A stretch of DNA of 6,922 nt from an uncultured Eggerthellaceae bacterium. GTDB taxonomy: Bacteria > Actinomycetota > Coriobacteriia > Coriobacteriales > Eggerthellaceae. Position 1 is the stretch's first letter. The number at the start of each line of letters is the position of its first letter. The stretch lies in contig CAMPAJ010000086.1 of NCBI GenBank assembly GCA_946631805.1, forward strand, positions 1 to 6,922, given 5' to 3'. Shown here piece after piece: positions 6,849-6,922 of this stretch. Position numbers and translations under genes: made by a program. The notes under the pieces are model-generated. The model had not been told where the DNA came from. It searched no databases and was given only the letters and a program-made list of their open reading frames with translations.

Positions 6849-6861
6849 TTTGCTTCGCCTA
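6845..6861. repeat. Degenerate copy of the TTCGCTTGG motif
   Basis: TCGCTTTGCTTCGCCTA matches the sequence at 6906-6922 (TCGCTTGGCTTCGGCTA) at 15 of 17 bases. It lies 61 bases before that copy in the same orientation, so the region after the Mo/W gene carries the motif twice. Confidence 0.45.
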
Positions 6862-6863
6862 AC

Positions 6864-6922
6864 CGTCCCGCCGCCCCGAGGGGCCCGTCCGCCGGGGTGG
6901 GGTGTTCGCTTGGCTTCGGCTA
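6864..6922. repeat. Composite intergenic repeat, copy B (reaches window edge)
   Basis: CGTCCCGCCGCCCCG (6864-6878) differs from the copy at 1111 by one base. TTCGCTTGGCTTCGG (6905-6919) is identical to the copy at 1147. The first bases of the two blocks are 41 apart here, against 36 in copies A and C. The sequence may continue past the window end. Confidence 0.6.

Overview
The window is GC-rich DNA, probably from an anaerobic actinobacterium of the Eggerthellaceae type (Eggerthella, Gordonibacter, Adlercreutzia and relatives). That placement is an inference. It rests on high GC, an NrfD-type membrane subunit close to a cytoplasmic molybdopterin oxidoreductase and an HdrB-like cysteine-rich protein, and the strong C/G third-position bias. 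No rRNA, tRNA, CRISPR array, phage gene or intact transposase gene is visible.

Layout, left to right. (1) 1-1029 (+): the 3' part of an NrfD/PsrC-family membrane subunit with eight recognisable transmembrane segments, cut by the window edge. A strong Rho-independent terminator follows (1068-1107). (2) 1030-1207: intergenic, with the terminator, one copy of a recurring intergenic element, and a near-perfect 35-nt palindrome that resembles a REP element. (3) 4287-1208 (-): a two-gene operon. An HdrB-like protein with two complete CCG cysteine motifs comes first. Eleven bases later starts a 714-residue protein that I do not recognise, with about three TPR repeats in its C-terminal third. (4) 4288-4603: a 316-base divergent intergenic region with candidate promoters for both directions and a second copy of the recurring element. 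(5) 4604-6829 (+): a complete 741-residue DMSO-reductase-family molybdenum/tungsten enzyme. It has no Tat signal and has an N-terminal [4Fe-4S] site. Its cysteine layout resembles acetylene hydratase, but that enzyme's key Asp is replaced by Gly. (6) 6830-6922: a short hairpin and two more copies of the recurring motif.

How the genes may work together: the NrfD-like protein is the end of a separate upstream unit, probably a membrane-bound oxidoreductase that exchanges electrons with quinones. The HdrB-like protein and the molybdo/tungsto-enzyme are divergently transcribed and both look cytoplasmic. A shared redox role is possible, but the sequence does not show it. No iron-sulfur electron-transfer subunit, cofactor chaperone or regulator lies in the window. 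The less ordinary observations are the acetylene-hydratase-like enzyme with a changed active site, the unrecognised TPR protein whose start codon sits in a predicted hairpin loop, a possible leaderless start for the Mo/W enzyme, and a composite repeat present in all three intergenic regions of about 90 bases or more.
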